Assembly (NCBI GenBank): GCA_928212115.1
Contig: CAKMRJ010005634.1
Location: 251,094,745 to 251,158,744 of the forward strand
DNA from: Lactuca virosa
Lineage: Eukaryota; Streptophyta; Magnoliopsida; Asterales; Asteraceae
Direction of reading: 5' to 3'
Length of the DNA stretch: 64,000 bases
The stretch's first letter is position 1. Each line of letters begins with the position of its first letter. The notes under the pieces are model-generated. The model saw only the letters and a program-made list of their open reading frames with translations, did no database searches and was not told where the DNA came from. This document shows, one piece after another, positions 53,001 through 64,000 of this stretch. Both the position numbers and the translations under genes were made by a program.

Positions 53001-55982
53001 ATGAGATGTAAACCAACATACTTCAACGGAACCGGAGGGATAATTGCACTGTCCCAATGGGTCGAAAGAACTGAGGCGATCTTTGAGATGTGCTCGTGCC
53101 CCGAAGAAAGCAAGATAAAGTTCGCCGCTTGCACCTTCACCGAAAGGGCCTTGACGTGGTGGAATGGCCATGTCAAATCACTCTCTTTAGTAACAGCCAA
53201 CGCCATGGGCTGGGACACACTGAAATACCTTCTGACAAGGGAGTACTGCCCTAGGGGTGAAATTCAGAAACTCGAGGAGGAACTCTGGAACCTCAAGATG
53301 AAGGGGACCGACATAGTGGCATATACAGCCAGGTTCTGCCACCTGGTAAGTCGATGTCCTAACATGGTCCCCACCGAGGGCAAGAAAATTGAACGATACA
53401 TCTGGGGTTTAGTGCCTCCGTATCGAGGGAATGTTCTAGCATCACACCCTATGACCTTTGACAGTGCCAAGGAATTGGCCCAAAGGCTGATTGATCATGA
53501 AGTCCCCTACACTCCATCAACAACCACAACGGCCGCCACCGCGCCAACCAAGACAACTGACAACAAGAGGAAGCGGTGGGACCGAAAGAAGGGCAAGTCA
53601 ACTCAATCCTCTTCCAAGAACCAACAGACTGTGGTTGTCCATGCTGCCACTACTCCTGCTGCCCCTGTACCAGCCAAAACATATGTAGGGAACCTACCCA
53701 AGTGCACCAAGTGCTCTTTCCATCATCACAGCCCCTGCCGTGAAATGCACTGCACTAACTGCGACCGGAAGGGCCATACCGCTCGGTTTTGCAGAACACC
53801 ACCCAAACCCATTTCCCAGGTCCCCAGTTCAGGAGTAAGCCAGGCCTGCTACGGCTGTGGCGAGATAGGGCATTTCAAAAGAAACTGTCCAAAGGTTGGG
53901 AATGCGGGCGGGGCAGGGAGACTACTCGCTATTGGCCACACTGAAGCAGTAGCAGACCCCATAGTAGTCACGGGTACGTTCCTTCTCGATAACTCTTATG
54001 CTTGTATCCTATTCGATAGCGGAGCCGAGAGGAGCTTCGTAAACCACAAATTTAAACACTTACTTAAACAAGCACCGCAACCACTAAATGAAACCTTCGT
54101 CATAGAAATGGCTAACGGAAAGACAGAGAGTTCTAATGCGAGATACATAGGCTGCACCCTCACGCTAGATAATCACTCATTTCCAATCAATCTCATACCA
54201 GTAGCAATCAAGAGCTTCGATGTCATTGTTGGCATGGACTGGTTGAGTCTCCATCGTACCGATATCCTATGTTTCGACAAAGCAATCCGCCTGAACCTAC
54301 CGAATAACGAAACCTTGTTGATGTACGGAGACAAACCCAGTATGAGCCATCGTATCATCTCAAGTATTCAAACCCAAAAGTACTTGCGTAAGGAATATCG
54401 TGCATTCCTGGCGCACATTGTCGATACGAGCCAGAAAACGAAAGACCTAAAAGACCTTCCCGTAGTACGCGACTTCCCCGACGTCTTTCCGGAAGAACTC
54501 CCAGGATTACCCCCGCAACGCCATGTCGAGTTCCGAATCGACTTAATTCCAGGAGCGACCCCCATAGCCAAATCACCCTATCGTCTAGCACCTGCTGAGA
54601 TGCAAGAACTATCTGGTCAACTTAACGAACTGCTCAGCAAGGGCTTTATAAGACCAAGCTACTCACCCTGGGGAGCACCAGTCTTGTTCGTAAAGCAGAA
54701 AGGCGGATCGTTCCGTATGTGCATCGATTATAGGGAACTCAACAAACTCACGGTAAAAAATCGTTACCCTCTTCCTCGTATAGACGATTTATTCGACCAA
54801 CTGAAAGGGGCGAGTTACTTTTCCAAGATTGACCTGAGGTCCGGGTATCACCAGTTACGAGTGCTTGAGGAGGATGTTCCGAAAACAGCCTTCCGAACTC
54901 GTTACGGACACTACGAGTTCGTAGTGATGCCGTTCGGACTGACCAATGTGCCCGCAATATTCATGGACTTAATGAATAGGGTGTGCCGTCCTTACTTGGA
55001 CCAGTTCGTCATCGTCTTTATTGATGACATACTTATCTACTCTCGAAGTGAGGAAGAGCATAGCAATCATCTACGACAAGTCCTGGAAACCCTACGATCG
55101 GAGAAGCTATACGCAAAGTTCTCTAAGTGCGAACTTTGGATCCGAAGAGTCGAATTCTTAGGACACGTGGTTAGCGAAGAAGGAATCCATGTGGACCCAT
55201 CCAAGATTAAAGCTATTGAGAACTGGTCAGCACCGAAGACGCCTACAGAAATTCGTCAATTTCTAGGCCTAGCTGGCTACTATGGCAGGTTAATACAAAA
55301 CTTCTCTCGAATCGCGAAACCTCTTACAACACTGACCCAGAAGGGCGTAGCCTTTGACTGGGAAGAGAAACAAGAAAAGGCATTCCAAACCCTGAAACGA
55401 GCCTTATGCACCGCACCGATACTATCCCTCCCCGAAGGGATAGACGACTTCGTGGTATACTGCGATGCATCCAATCAGGGGCTCGGATCTGTTCTGATGC
55501 AGCGAGGTAAGGTCATCGCCTATGCCTCAAGACAGCTGAAGACACACGAGTTCAACTACACCACACAAGACCTCGAATTAGGAGCGGTTGTGTTCGCCCT
55601 AAAAATCTGGAGACACTATCTGTATGGTACGAAGAGCACTATCTTTACAGACCACAAAAGCCTCCAACACATATTCAACCAGAAAGAGCTCAACATGATA
55701 CAACGACGGTGGGTCGAACTACTCAACGACTACGAATGCGAAATTCGTTATCATCCGGGTAAAGCCAACGCAGTAGCAGACGCCCTAAGTCGGAAAGAAT
55801 ATTCTGGTCGAAGAGTCAAGTCATTGACAATGACTATCCATTCGCATCTATCCGCACAAATTAAGGAGGCTCAGCTTGAAGCTTTGAAACCTGAAAACGT
55901 AGCGGGAGAATCCCTGCGAGGAATGGATAAGAACTTAGAAGTCAAGGGTGACGGAGCCTTATATCTCATGGACCGGATCTAG
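53001..55982 (+). pseudogene. Element I gag-pol (993-residue open frame: gag, protease, RT, RNase H)
   Basis: This is the best-preserved polyprotein in the window. Approximate order by residue: capsid block (1-190; YFNGTGGIIALSQWVERTEA, WWNGHVKSLS); zinc knuckles (234-300; CTKCSFHHHSPC, GHTARFC, CYGCGEIGHFKRNC); protease (~337, LFDSGAERSFV); RT (~490-780; SPWGAPVLFVKQKGGSFRMC, FIDDILIYSRSEEEH at ~673); RNase H (~820-930; VYCDASNQGLGSVLM, FTDHKSLQHIF). The frame starts inside gag, so the ATG at 53001 is a computed start, not the real one. It ends at TAG 55980-55982 at the beginning of integrase, where J has Trp. Confidence 0.93.
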
Positions 55983-56561
55983 AGACCGAAACACGGCCGC
56001 TTCAGAGACTTGGTCATGAAGGAAGCGCACAACACTTGATATTCCGTCCACCCAGGTTCAGATAAGATGTATCTGGATCTCAAGAAATCATACCAGTGGC
56101 CTAACATGAAAGCTGAGATTGCTACCTTCGTAAGTAAATGCCTTACTTGCGCTAAGGTCAAGGTCGAATACCAGAAACCGTCAGGTCTACTCCAGCAACC
56201 GGAGATACCTGAATGGAAGTGGGAGCGGATCACTATGGACTTCATAACCAAGCTACCCAAGACAACGGGTGGGCTTGATACCATTTGGGTCATCGTCGAC
56301 AGATTGACCAAGTCCGCACACTTCCTACCCATCAAAGAAACAGACAAGATGGAAAAACTTACAAGAACATACATTAGGGAGATCGTATGACCGCATGGTG
56401 ATCCTATATCTATTATCTCCGATAGAGATAGTAGATTCACTTTGAGGTTCTGGCAGTCATTACAAAGCTCCTTAGGAACTAGGCTGGACATGAGTACAGC
56501 CTACCACCCACAAACCGACGGACAAAGTGAGAGAACTATCCAAACTCTGGAAGATATGTTG
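55983..56561 (+). pseudogene. Element I integrase, N-terminal and core part, cut by K
   Basis: It reads HPGSDKMYLDLKKSYQWPNM, CLTCAKVKVEYQKPSGLLQQ, WVIVDRLTKSAHFLPIKETD, SIISDRDSRF and AYHPQTDGQSERT. TGA stops at 56037-56039 and 56388-56390 stand where J and A have Arg. The frame ends at QTLEDM, where the K LTR begins. Confidence 0.92.
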
Positions 56562-57481
56562 TGTCACACCCCGCTAAAGCGGAAACACGAGGCGTGGCAG
56601 TATAAAGGGTTTCATAGCAAAAGTTAAAAGACAACACCAACCATAGTATTAAAAATCATTACAAATTTACAATGGGTTTGAACAACTTTTAAAAGAAATT
56701 ACAATGTAAATTGAAATACAACACATGCGAATGCTCCTAAAAGTGATGTGTCCCTAAGTGCCACTTACTCGATGATTCCTGAAAAAGCATGTAAAACGAG
56801 CGTCAACTATAAAAATAGTTGGTGAGTACTCACAGATAAACAAAATAATATTGGTTCCATGAATTGAAATCAAAGTTTTGATAAAAGTTTCCAATAATAA
56901 AAGTATATTGTTAAAATGAGTAAATAAGTTTGTAAAAACAAAGTTCTTTGTCATCATGAGAGATAAAGTATGTTGCCCAAATAAGATGCAACATTCATAT
57001 TCTCATGGAAGATAAAGTTCGTTACTCAAACGCGTAAACAAGTTTCATTGCTAAAATGAGCAATCAATTTCGTTGCTACAAGGAGCAAACAATTTCATTG
57101 CTAAAACATGTATATAAGTTTTCAGTAATAAAAGTTCGTTGTTGTAATGAGAAACAAAGTTCATTGCTATAATTAATAACAAGTTTATTGCTATAACAAG
57201 AAACGAGTTTGTATGTGTATGAGCAAACAATGAGTCTCAACCAAACCTATGACTGAAGCCCTATCAAGATCTATGCTTATCGTTCCATAGATGAATATGG
57301 TATCATGCACTCCAGCAATAGGGCGAGTGAGGAGTTGTCAATTCCTAATAGCGCTATCCATAATGACCATTGGCTCAAAGAGTTAATGGTTAGAGATAAG
57401 GGAAGGGCCTTAGTACGATAAGTTCTCATGTTCCGTGTTGCATAGACATACATAGAGAGACATAGCAATAAAATAGCAATC

Positions 57482-57852
57482 ATGTTTGATACAAATCAAT
57501 TTAAATACAACATTCAAATAATAGTTTTTCGGGACATGCTTTTCCACCCCAAAACATGAAAACTAAAAATAGGGGAGTGCGTGAATACTCACTATATGCA
57601 AAAATATAGTAGTCAAGTTTATACGAGTCAATTAAATACAACGAACATAAATAGTTTAGGACATGCTTTTCCACCCCAAAACATTTAAAAACCGAAAATA
57701 AGGGAGTGGTGAATACTCACAATATGCAAAATATAGCAACCAAGTTTATATGAGTCAAATAAATACAACGAACATAAATAGTTTAGGACATGCTTTTCCA
57801 CCCCAAAACGTAAAAACCGAAATTAGGGGAGTGGTGAATACTCACAATACAT
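57482..57852. repeat. 127-bp tandem repeat in the K LTR, almost three copies
   Basis: ACATGCTTTTCCACCCCAAA starts at 57534, 57661 and 57788, exactly 127 bases apart. Units also share GGTGAATACTCACAATATGC and AAATACAACGAACATAAATA. Confidence 0.95.
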
Positions 57853-60195
57853 TGAGATGATGCAAATGATGCCTTGATCTACGCTCCACTCGTACCACTA
57901 TCGTTTTCCTACAGCGATGTTACACACTAATGAGTCTCTAATTGAAATCTAATACTAGTATACTTACTACTACAATAGAATTATGCCAATAATGTGTCAA
58001 AATTTAATATTGATAAGTTACAAACATTTTTCTGTGAAAATTAAATTTCAATGAATCAATTGTTATATAACAATTTAAGTGGAAAATTTCCATTATTGAA
58101 ATGTTAATATTTAACATTTTAGAGGTGTTCCAATGATTAAATATTCAAAACTAAATCAATTTAGTTCTAAAAGTTCCCAAACTTTGCATTTCAGTTTTAA
58201 TTGAAGTCAAAGACCTCAAGATAAATTTTCTTGAATTTTTGATTTGTCTAACTATTTTTCACCATTTTAGTTTCTTGAATAACCATAAAATCATGAAAAA
58301 TACTAAACAATTAATAAAAATTACCAAACTTCAGATTTTGGTTCTAAATATGTTAAAAGACTTCTAGATAAATTTTCATGGATTATGGATATGCATAACC
58401 ATTTTTCATATATTTAATTCTCTAAATATATAAAAATTCATGAAAAATAGAAATCGGTTAAGAAAATGCCCCAAACTTTTTATAGTAATGTCATTACACG
58501 TACTTAACCTGGGAAAAATATAAAAATAGATTTCCAGACAATTTAACCCAATTTTATGATTTTTGAGCATTTATTCTAATAAAAATTGAAATAAATAGAA
58601 AATAGTTTCCAAAATTGCCCAAAATTTTTGTAACGCTGTTATTAGTCATTATTAAGCTAGGAAAAATATAAAAATGAATTTCTAAACTGTTTATCCCAAT
58701 TTTATGATTTTTGTATATGTATTCTAATAAAAATTGGGTTTAAGTGTATATAATCTTGGGAAAATAGAAGAAAAATAGTATACAGAAGAGAAAAATCATC
58801 AAAATTTTTATGTAGCATCCTAATGTACTACAAGGTGTTCTGGTAAATTTTCATAATTTTTGGATGAGTAAAACTATTTTTTCTATTTTTAGTCCATTAT
58901 AATACAAAAATCGGAGAAAAATAGGAATACATTAGAAAAATTCTGAAAATATTTTTCTAATCCCTTTACCTCTGGTAGAAGCTGCGAAAATTGTTATACA
59001 ACCTTTTCAACTTGTCTAAAGTGGTTTTATGATTTATTGGGGCTAAACAAAAAGAAAATTCAAAACCATATTAAACAGTAACAAAAGTCATTGAAACTTC
59101 ATGGGAGATGTTTATTAACTTAAAGAATCATCCAAGAATTTTTCCAGAATTTATTTACTAGTGTAAGTATTTTATATGATTTAACACTCTATTTTCTTAT
59201 TATTTTCATATAAAAATAAAGAAAGATATATTGAGCTGAAAATTTCCAAATGCATCTTCATACAATTTACACAAATGAAAAACTGTTTCTTATTTTTGAT
59301 GTTGAAAACCATGCCTAAAGACTCAATAAATGTATAGAAAAACTTGGTTCTTGTGATTATGTAAAGATTATTGATGTTACTTGGACAATTTTTGCAACAT
59401 GTTACAAGACTTTTGAATCAAGATCTTTTTGTTCCTATTAATACATGATATAAGAGTTTAAAATAATTTTTTTGAATGATTTGTAGTGATGAATAACTCC
59501 TTTGAACATGCAACACAAAACAAATGTTCATAAGGAAAGTGCTGTTTGAGCAACAGTTTTGTAAAAATTGGTAAAAATCGAAATATCGGAATTTTCCAGT
59601 GAGGTCAGATGGGTTTGAAAGCTAACTCAAAATATTATATTTCAGAAAACGAATCACGAATTTTGGCTAAGAAATGAGTGAGATATGACAGTTTAAAGTC
59701 AGGTAAAGAAATCTGGCAGATTGCATGCATGAGATTGGTTAGAAAAGTGGTTTTCATCATTTCCTTGAGTAAATCTTTTCAAGTATTTTAAATATATCAA
59801 TAAACTCATATTTTAGTCATGTTTCCAGAGATCAAAAGATTAAAACTTATCAAATGTATACATGCATTTATGAACAAAATTTGTTTCTCAAAAACTCTTA
59901 ACCTGAGTTTGATGTTTTAATCCTTAAAATCGATTTTTGCACTAAGATCATGAACATGCAACCTTGTTTATCATACATGCATGGTGTTAAAACACATCCA
60001 TCATGTTGTAAAAACCATTTTAACAAAAAGAAAACAAGTTTGAAGAAGATGAAGAAGGAGAAAAGTGTAGAAAAAGAGCAAAACTTGAAGAAAAGTGAAG
60101 TAAAATTGATTTTACCTTCAAGAATACCACAAATGATGAAGATTTCGAGTTTGAGGAGTGTTCTTGGGTTTGTTTTCTGGAAATTTCATGGTTCT

Positions 60196-60340
60196 TAGAG
60201 GGAGGAAGAGAGAATGGAGTGGTGTTTGGAGAGAAAAATTAGAGAGAAGGTAGAGAGAGTTTTCTAGAGAGAGAAAGAAAGAGATGTGTGTGTGTTGGAG
60301 AATGAGAGGTGAGAGAGAGATATGGGGAGAGAGGGATCCG
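60196..60340. repeat. GA/CT-rich low-complexity tract in the K LTR
   Basis: On the minus strand this is a CT-rich tract just downstream of a TATTATACTA motif (about 60346-60356), a common layout for a plant core promoter and 5' leader. It could be the transcription start region of K. Confidence 0.5.
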
Positions 60341-61132
60341 AATTTTTTAGTATAATACCCTTTCTCATTCTTTTCTTTATAAAATTTAAGTTCTTTTATA
60401 AAATATCTCAATTTTTATATAAAATGTGCACTAAAATCAAGTTTTTATTCATAAAACCTTGATTTTTGATTTATAAATTAAGGGTAAATGTTAATGAGTT
60501 AATTTTATTTTCCTTGATTATATTTCCTGAATTTAATTGTTTTAGGATAATATATGAGTTTCATAACTATTTTTTATAGAATTCTTGATGTCAAATTTAT
60601 AAAATTTAGGTTTAGGGTTTTTAGGGTTTTGAGAATTAATAAATCTTTAGATATCAAATCAATAGAATCTTTTAGACTTCATTTATCTTATGGTATTATA
60701 ACTCTTTTATAGTTATAAATATATTTGTAACTTATTTTATCGGTTATTGGCATTCTATGTAGTGGTTTCGAGATTCAAACGAAATTGAGGAATCAAGTAT
60801 ACTAGTCATAGTTTTCAACTCTGACTAAGTTTCTATGAGGCTCCAACCTAATTTCTACTACTGCTAGGTCAAGTGCATAATGTGTGTATATGATTCATGA
60901 AATGGTGTTTGAGTCAAAGAGTGACCCAATATGGATAGTCACTACAGTTAAGTAGTAGTAGAATTCACATATCAATGTGAAATCTAAGTACACTATCCCG
61001 ATCCTACTTGTTTCCAAGTTTCTAGTAGGTTATAACTTAGTTTCTAGTTACTAAGTCTATTATGTGTCGTGCCTATATGTGCAACTAAGTTTATCAAATC
61101 TATAACTAACTCGAATTTTGACGGTTGTCACA

Positions 61133-64000
61133 GTCTCGTCCCCCGTTGAAAGAATTTCGTCCCGAAATTAATTCGTGACACATTCTATTAGAACTCAGCC
61201 GAATACAATGTATAATTGGAGAGATGATGACTTGAAGAGCTCTTTGATTATTTTGGGTTAATTCCTCAAGGGAACAGCCCAACTCTTTAGCTATAATCAA
61301 ATTAATGTTTCCTTAATTTGAGTTCTACAATTTAGATTGCGAGAAATTAGGATCATGGAAATCATGATCCAAACATGGCGACCTAGTCGAAAAAGATCAT
61401 CTAGTTAGATATATCTGAATTAAGAGAGCTATAAGTTTTTTTGCTGAGCACTAACTGCACTGAGCGTTAAATCCGCATTGATCCTTAAGTCGCGTTCTAA
61501 ATTAGCACTAAGTGTAATTCGCCGCCTAATAAAGAAGATTAGGAACAATTTGTTCACTTCCGGTTTGCTACTACATCTGGAAAGGATATATTTTGAAATA
61601 AGAAGGGGTAGCACGAATGAAAGAGAAGCGATTGACGGTAAGTTCCTAAAAATACGTACTAAGGGTAGGCAACGAAGTTTTGGTACATCTCAAATGTAAA
61701 GGCTAATTAAGTGTCGTCGACAAAATAAAATACGAATGATTGAGCATCTCCGAGGCTATAATTACTACTACGGTTACTCTGACAATAATAAAACTTATTC
61801 GAAGAATAATATATTTAGAGAGTCATTGTTGGCAAATAGAAGCGATGAAAGTTTATGATAAGTTAAATCACATTGTGTAGACAGCATTTTAAGTGTTTAG
61901 AAGTGATAAAAATCTCACTGTTATCAAAATGTGTGTTTAAAAATGATAATTAATCTCACTATTATCAAAATGTGTAATAATTCCAAGATAATGAAGATAC
62001 ATGTGTGGCGATCCAACAAAGTAGTAAATAATATAAAGATTAATTAAGGTAAAGGTTTAAGTCGTCATAAAAGGAATTTGTATAGAATATTTGTATTAAA
62101 CTTTTGAGAAATTGTCCAATTGTCTAAGTCAGGACAAATTCAAGCTTACGGGTCACTATTTATGAAAACAATTTGAGAGTTTAGGAACTCACTGAAAATT
62201 GCAAAGTAAAATACTATTTAAGAAAGTGTAAAATGTCAATCTTTGAAAATAGTGCATTCTTATTTAGTGTTTCTACAAAAACAATCATTTAGAGAATAGA
62301 TAATCGTAAAATTCAAAACTTTTGATGTATTTAAAGAAAAGAAGAAACATAAGGAAATATATCCTCCATATATTTTCGATATAGAAAAATATAAGCAAAG
62401 GTATATTCATTTTTGTATTACTTATAAGAAAAATACAATGAAAATGCATTTTAAATCAAGTTTCTGAATTTAGAACGAAAGGCAAATGTAAATAAGGATA
62501 CTTGTTTATTGTAGATTTTCAAAATAAAAACAAGATGTATATGGTAAAAGGCGTAATTGAATATATCAAAGTTGACTAAATCAAATTATGTCTCACGACT
62601 ATACACGTATAAATCGCTCAAAACGAAAAGATAGACTTCTAGTCTGTATGTGTACGAACATGATACCAGGAGAAGCAAAATAGAAGAAACAAAATTAGAC
62701 AATGTATTATGTTACTATTATGGGCGTGCGAGATCTAAATCATAAGGAGGAGCAAGAAATCAAGTGCGGGGGAAAGAAAAAGGAAGGTAGCGGCGGCAAT
62801 GATTGTTATTGTTAAAATTATAAGAACAATACCTATAGGTAGATTAAAAACCAAGTTGAGATATATTTCAAACTTCAATATTTGATGTATATTGATGATA
62901 AATAGACATGTAGGAGTTCTAAAGTGTTTGCTAAGGATTGCTAAAAATTCATAAGTTACTATTAAGTTAAACTCCATTTGTGAAAAAAAAAAAGAAGCCC
63001 TACAAATGGCAATTGAAAATCTGACAATTTTGACTTTTTTGACTGGGGTCCAACAATGGTTAAAACGGATAAGGTAAAACTTACATATTTAGATGAATAA
63101 TTGTGCATTGTCGAAAGTGCGTCACTGGAATTTAAAAGTGAGCACTAAGTTTTTCAATGCTATAAATTTTAAAAACGTTATAGATTATAAAACCATATTG
63201 AAGCAAAGTAAACAAATAAGCTATGTTTGGAAATACAGCATTAGAGATGTCTTATAAACAATGTTTGAAGTAGAAATTCATAAATATCATGTTGGGTTTC
63301 GAGAAAACACATTAAAGTAAATACAATGTCTAAATGAGAAAGTGGTAAAAAGTCAAAAAAAGTGTTTTGAAGATTCAATGAACTTTTTCACATAATATGA
63401 ACTTCAATGTCATATGTTTAAGTTTATAGCATAGAGTTTAAAACACTTTTATAAAAGAAAATGTTTCTATTTTTCGAAAACGTGTCAAAATGGTAAGCAA
63501 GGTTTAAAATGGTTTATATGCCCTTAAAAGCACATATATCCATTGAATGGGATTTGAAATGAAATTGAAATAGCAATGTTAAAACAACCAATATTGGTTA
63601 AATTGAGTTTTGAAGAAAAGTGTTAAGTTAAAGCAAGTTGTCAAAAGATTTTTATCGAGAATATGGCTAAATCGTTAGGAAATGTCTACTAAGTTGATGA
63701 AGTGGTTATAAAATTTTTATCGATGGTAAATAAAACCGATGAAACGAAATAATTTTCGATGGAAGATTAAGAATTAAGGAATAAGTAGATTAGTGTAGCT
63801 GATCGTACCTAAATACTAAGGCGAGTATAAGGCGAGTACCGATGTCTTTTTCCTAAGATAAAGACAAGAAAATTGTTTGAAAAACATTTTATGGCGTCAA
63901 TGCAGTTTCGACCTTTTATAGAGGTCAAAGGGATATCCTATGTTAAGTTTTAACCTCAAGGTGGAAACAACCTAGAGCTAAATCGTAGCGTAGAAATAAG
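61133..64000 (-). mobile_element. Element K internal region (partial), apparently non-coding
   Basis: A polypurine tract (minus CAACGGGGGACGAGAC at 61133-61148) and a GGGACGAAATTC box lie next to the LTR. In the other gypsy elements the integrase tail follows here; in K I can read no integrase, RT or gag motif in 2.85 kb on either strand. Short ORFs (61300-61106, 61614-61429, 62977-62735) have no recognised domain. A large LTR with a non-coding interior resembles a large retrotransposon derivative (LARD), but only part of the interior is in view. Confidence 0.6.

Larger units (their letters stand above)
48215..56561 (+). mobile_element. Element I: plus-strand Ty3/gypsy retrotransposon, truncated by K
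   Basis: It has a complete 5' LTR, primer site, leader with an extra ORF, gag, protease, RT, RNase H and the first part of integrase. At 56561 the integrase frame is cut by the LTR of K. The remaining integrase and the 3' LTR must lie beyond 64000 if retained. Confidence 0.93.
56562..61132 (-). repeat. Element K 3' LTR, 4.57 kb, in integrase of I
   Basis: On the minus strand it starts TGTGACAACCGTC (61132) and ends GCGGGGTGTGACA (56562). It includes ~30-bp degenerate repeats (56890-57210), a 127-bp tandem repeat (57482-57852), a GA/CT-rich tract (60196-60340), and long A/T-rich non-coding sequence (57900-60000). A palindrome GGTGAGTACTCAC lies at 56819-56831, about 40 bp from an acceptor-like CTTTTTCAG on the minus strand. 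Short ORFs inside have no domains. Confidence 0.88.

Noticed and set aside
60118..60411. 97-codon minus-strand ORF with Ser/Leu-rich product
   Set aside because: Made by the CT-rich tract in the K LTR.

Overview
The window reads as an intergenic, repeat-dense stretch of a plant nuclear genome. I find no cellular gene, rRNA gene or tRNA gene. Ty1/copia and Ty3/gypsy LTR retrotransposons with very long LTRs (about 2.7 to 4.6 kb in the gypsy elements), tRNA-iMet-type primer sites and several nested layers point to a large-genome eudicot. The protein style (Sirevirus-like copia; Del/Tekay-like gypsy with GGTGAGTTCATACCCC in the LTR) reminds me of Asteraceae such as lettuce. That last step is recognition from memory, not a computed match.

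Almost everything can be placed in one nest. The oldest layer, element F, is a minus-strand Sirevirus-like copia element that is interrupted over and over and runs past both window edges. From right to left on the minus strand its pieces are: integrase/RT linker (48214-47487), RT (34933-34059), RNase H fragment (14769-14605) and a post-pol ORF of unknown function (12995-10470). The following are inserted in F. A is a plus-strand gypsy element (3' end of pol at 1-936, 3' LTR 996-10469), itself split by B, a minus-strand gypsy element (3077-9847, target duplication CAATA). A hAT-like MITE lies at 12415-12855. D is a minus-strand copia element (14770-34058) that contains a MULE-like MITE (17451-17852) and copia element E (18947-30663), which in turn contains gypsy element J (20449-27856). 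G is a minus-strand non-autonomous copia element (34939-47486, duplication GTTTC) that contains H, a plus-strand non-autonomous gypsy element (38684-46760, duplication GCCGA). I is a plus-strand gypsy element (48215-56561) cut in its integrase by K, a minus-strand element with a 4.57-kb LTR (56562 to beyond 64000).

Host reading frames continue across the insertion sites (F across D and across G), which supports the order of events. Deletions have removed element ends together with adjacent host coding sequence (E/D junction at 18947, J/E junction at 27856, the 5' LTRs of B and J). No element has an intact polyprotein. Many lesions are transitions at codons expected to mutate under cytosine methylation.

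The most interesting signals lie in LTR structure rather than in proteins. A splice-donor-like GGTGAGTTCATA recurs in the LTRs of four separate gypsy elements, and its reverse complement recurs about 35-50 bp before an acceptor-like site. In element H the LTR carries a tandem array of eight potential hairpins whose stems show compensatory changes. Short palindromes are conserved between LTR families. Pairing, splicing and function are all inferred and untested.
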